A stretch of 7,967 nt of DNA, taken from the NCBI GenBank assembly GCA_022712775.1, contig JAFLJZ010000029.1:1-7967 (forward strand), given 5' to 3'. Numbering within the stretch: position 1 is the first letter of the stretch; every line of letters begins with the position of its first letter. A program made the position numbers and the translations under genes. Shown here piece after piece: positions 7,024 through 7,967 of the stretch. Origin of the DNA: Sulfurimonas sp. (GTDB taxonomy: Bacteria; Campylobacterota; Campylobacteria; Campylobacterales; Sulfurimonadaceae). The notes below the pieces were generated by a model, which worked only from the letters and a program-made list of their open reading frames with translations, ran no database searches and was not told where the DNA came from.

Positions 7024-7967
7024 TTAAATAATCCTATCGCTTCCGCCGTCTATTGCGACTTGTGAACCTGTTGTTTTAGCGAAAGCTTTTCCAGCCATTG
7101 CACATACTAATTCTGCTACATTGTCTGATTTTATTTCAGTTTTTAGAACATTATTTCTTTTATACTCATCTACTGTAATTCCATACGCTTTTGCACGATT
7201 TTCAAGCACTTCATCAGTCCAAATTGCTGTATCAAATACGGCATGAGGATGAAGAGTATTTACCCTCACACCAAACTCACCAAGCTCTAAGGCTGCGATT
7301 CTAGCTAATTGCGTTTGACCAGCTTTTGCAACTGAATACGCGGCCGCTCCTTTTCCTGGTGCTGGAAAGTTCTTCGATGCTACCATAACGATGGCTGGGT
7401 CTATTCCAAGTTTTAAAAATGGAGCTGTATATTTTAGTAATTTTTGATGTGCCGTAAGATTTATATTGATACTCTTATTCCAATTATCATCGCTTAATTC
7501 ATCGAGGTTCTCACTCGGTGTAAAGATTCCAGCGTTACTAACAACTATATCTATTCCTCCAAAGCTTTTAACCGCTATAGCAACTGCATTTTGGATTTCT
7601 TCACTTGAAGTTAAATCACACTTAACTCCAATCATATCGGGCTTTGTAAAAATATTTTCTACATCAGCATTTATGTCTAAAATAACAACTGCACAGCCTT
7701 TGGTCTTTAACATTTTTGCAATTGCCAAGCCGATTCCACTAGCCCCACCAGTTACAAGTGCTACTTTACCATTAAACTCAGGTGCAGAACCACCTTTTTT
7801 TAGTTTAGCTTGTTCCAGTGACCAATACTCAACTTCAAAAATATTCGCAGCAGATAATGCTTTATATCCACCAAGTTTTTCAGCTTTTAAAATAGCTTCG
7901 TAGGTATGGTCATTTATATCTTTAATGATATTCGCTTCTTTAGCATTTTTTCCAAAAGAAAGTGTTC
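7024..7967 (-). CDS. Bifunctional class II aldolase/short-chain dehydrogenase, C-terminal part
   Basis: The frame stays open to the right edge, so about 313 C-terminal residues are visible. A TTG at 7728 is not the start, because it lies inside the Rossmann motif. Visible residues 1-66 look like the tail of a RhaD/FucA-like aldolase and a linker (IINDHTYEAI-like region, then EKLGGYKAL, then VEYWSLEQAKL). An SDR domain follows: GKVALVTGGASGIG (66-79, NAD(P)-binding), SNAG (143-146), Asn169, and catalytic Ser197 with YSVAK (210-214; Tyr210, Lys214). In this two-domain family (typically about 650-700 residues), the N-terminal aldolase splits a ketose-1-phosphate such as rhamnulose-1-phosphate, and the SDR oxidises or reduces the aldehyde. 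The aldolase domain proper is not visible; it is inferred from the linker. Together with the abutting FGGY kinase this forms a plausible kinase-aldolase-dehydrogenase route. Confidence 0.8.
   Translation of the reverse strand, partial: TLSFGKNAKEANIIKDINDHTYEAILKAEKLGGYKALSAANIFEVEYWSLEQAKLKKGGSAPEFNGKVALVTGGASGIGLAIAKMLKTKGCAVVILDINADVENIFTKPDMIGVKCDLTSSEEIQNAVAIAVKSFGGIDIVVSNAGIFTPSENLDELSDDNWNKSININLTAHQKLLKYTAPFLKLGIDPAIVMVASKNFPAPGKGAAAYSVAKAGQTQLARIAALELGEFGVRVNTLHPHAVFDTAIWTDEVLENRAKAYGITVDEYKRNNVLKTEIKSDNVAELVCAMAGKAFAKTTGSQVAIDGGSDRII
7032..7035 (-). promoter_or_regulatory. Ribosome binding site for lsrK inside the upstream gene's end
   Basis: AGGA on the minus strand ends 8 bases before the lsrK ATG and overlaps the last codons of the aldolase/SDR gene, whose TAA directly touches the ATG. 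This supports the chosen start and coupled expression of the two genes. Confidence 0.55.

Larger units (their letters stand above)
158..7967 (-). other. Seven-gene minus-strand operon
   Basis: All seven minus-strand genes are separated by 0, 3, 6, -8, 18 and -20 bases in order of transcription. No hairpin followed by a T-run interrupts them, and no promoter-like sequence was recognised inside. The promoter must lie beyond the right edge. No terminator was found in the 17 bases between the last stop and the insertion sequence. Co-transcription is inferred from spacing and orientation only. Confidence 0.7.

Noticed and set aside
7024..7728. A separate 234-residue SDR gene starting at TTG 7728
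   Set aside because: The frame is open to the window edge, and the residues just before 7728 complete the Rossmann motif TGGASGIG, so this is only part of a longer bifunctional protein.
7794..7800. Run of seven A residues on the coding strand as a programmed frameshift site
   Set aside because: The frame continues correctly through it into the SDR motif, and homopolymer runs are expected in AT-rich DNA.
7466..7903. 145-residue plus-strand open frame
   Set aside because: It lies opposite the SDR domain and shows no family motifs; the minus-strand frame has the full catalytic set.

Overview
The window is AT-rich and reads as part of a Campylobacterota (epsilonproteobacterial) genome, most likely a Sulfurimonas- or Arcobacter-type bacterium. 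The evidence is the combination of a Campylobacter-type PglB oligosaccharyltransferase, a futalosine-pathway menaquinone enzyme (MqnE) and a small exported ComEA-type helix-hairpin-helix domain. The genus cannot be fixed from this sequence alone.

Layout: seven genes lie on the minus strand, almost back to back from the right edge to position 158, and look like one transcript. In transcription order they are: a bifunctional class II aldolase/short-chain dehydrogenase (5' part off the window), an LsrK-type autoinducer-2/FGGY kinase, aminofutalosine synthase MqnE, a family 2 glycosyltransferase, PglB, an unusual ComEA-like/MotA-ExbB fusion, and a MotB/OmpA-like protein. Junctions run from a 20-base overlap to an 18-base gap. 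At the left edge a transposase 3' end (probably IS481-like) on the plus strand converges on the operon, and the apparent element end lies about 17 bases beyond the last stop codon.

Functionally the operon mixes modules. Aldolase/SDR plus LsrK look like a kinase-aldolase-dehydrogenase route for a small sugar or AI-2-like substrate. MqnE makes a menaquinone precursor. The glycosyltransferase and PglB belong to periplasmic N-glycosylation. The last two genes form a MotA/MotB (ExbB/ExbD, ZorA/ZorB-like) ion-driven membrane pair, in which the channel subunit carries a predicted periplasmic ComEA DNA-binding domain.

The two most unusual things are this ComEA-MotA fusion with its MotB partner, and a GC-rich 54-base palindromic repeat sitting exactly in frame (18 codons) inside the glycosyltransferase gene. 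No RNA genes, CRISPR arrays or clear terminators were seen, and no stretch over 300 bases lacks a gene.
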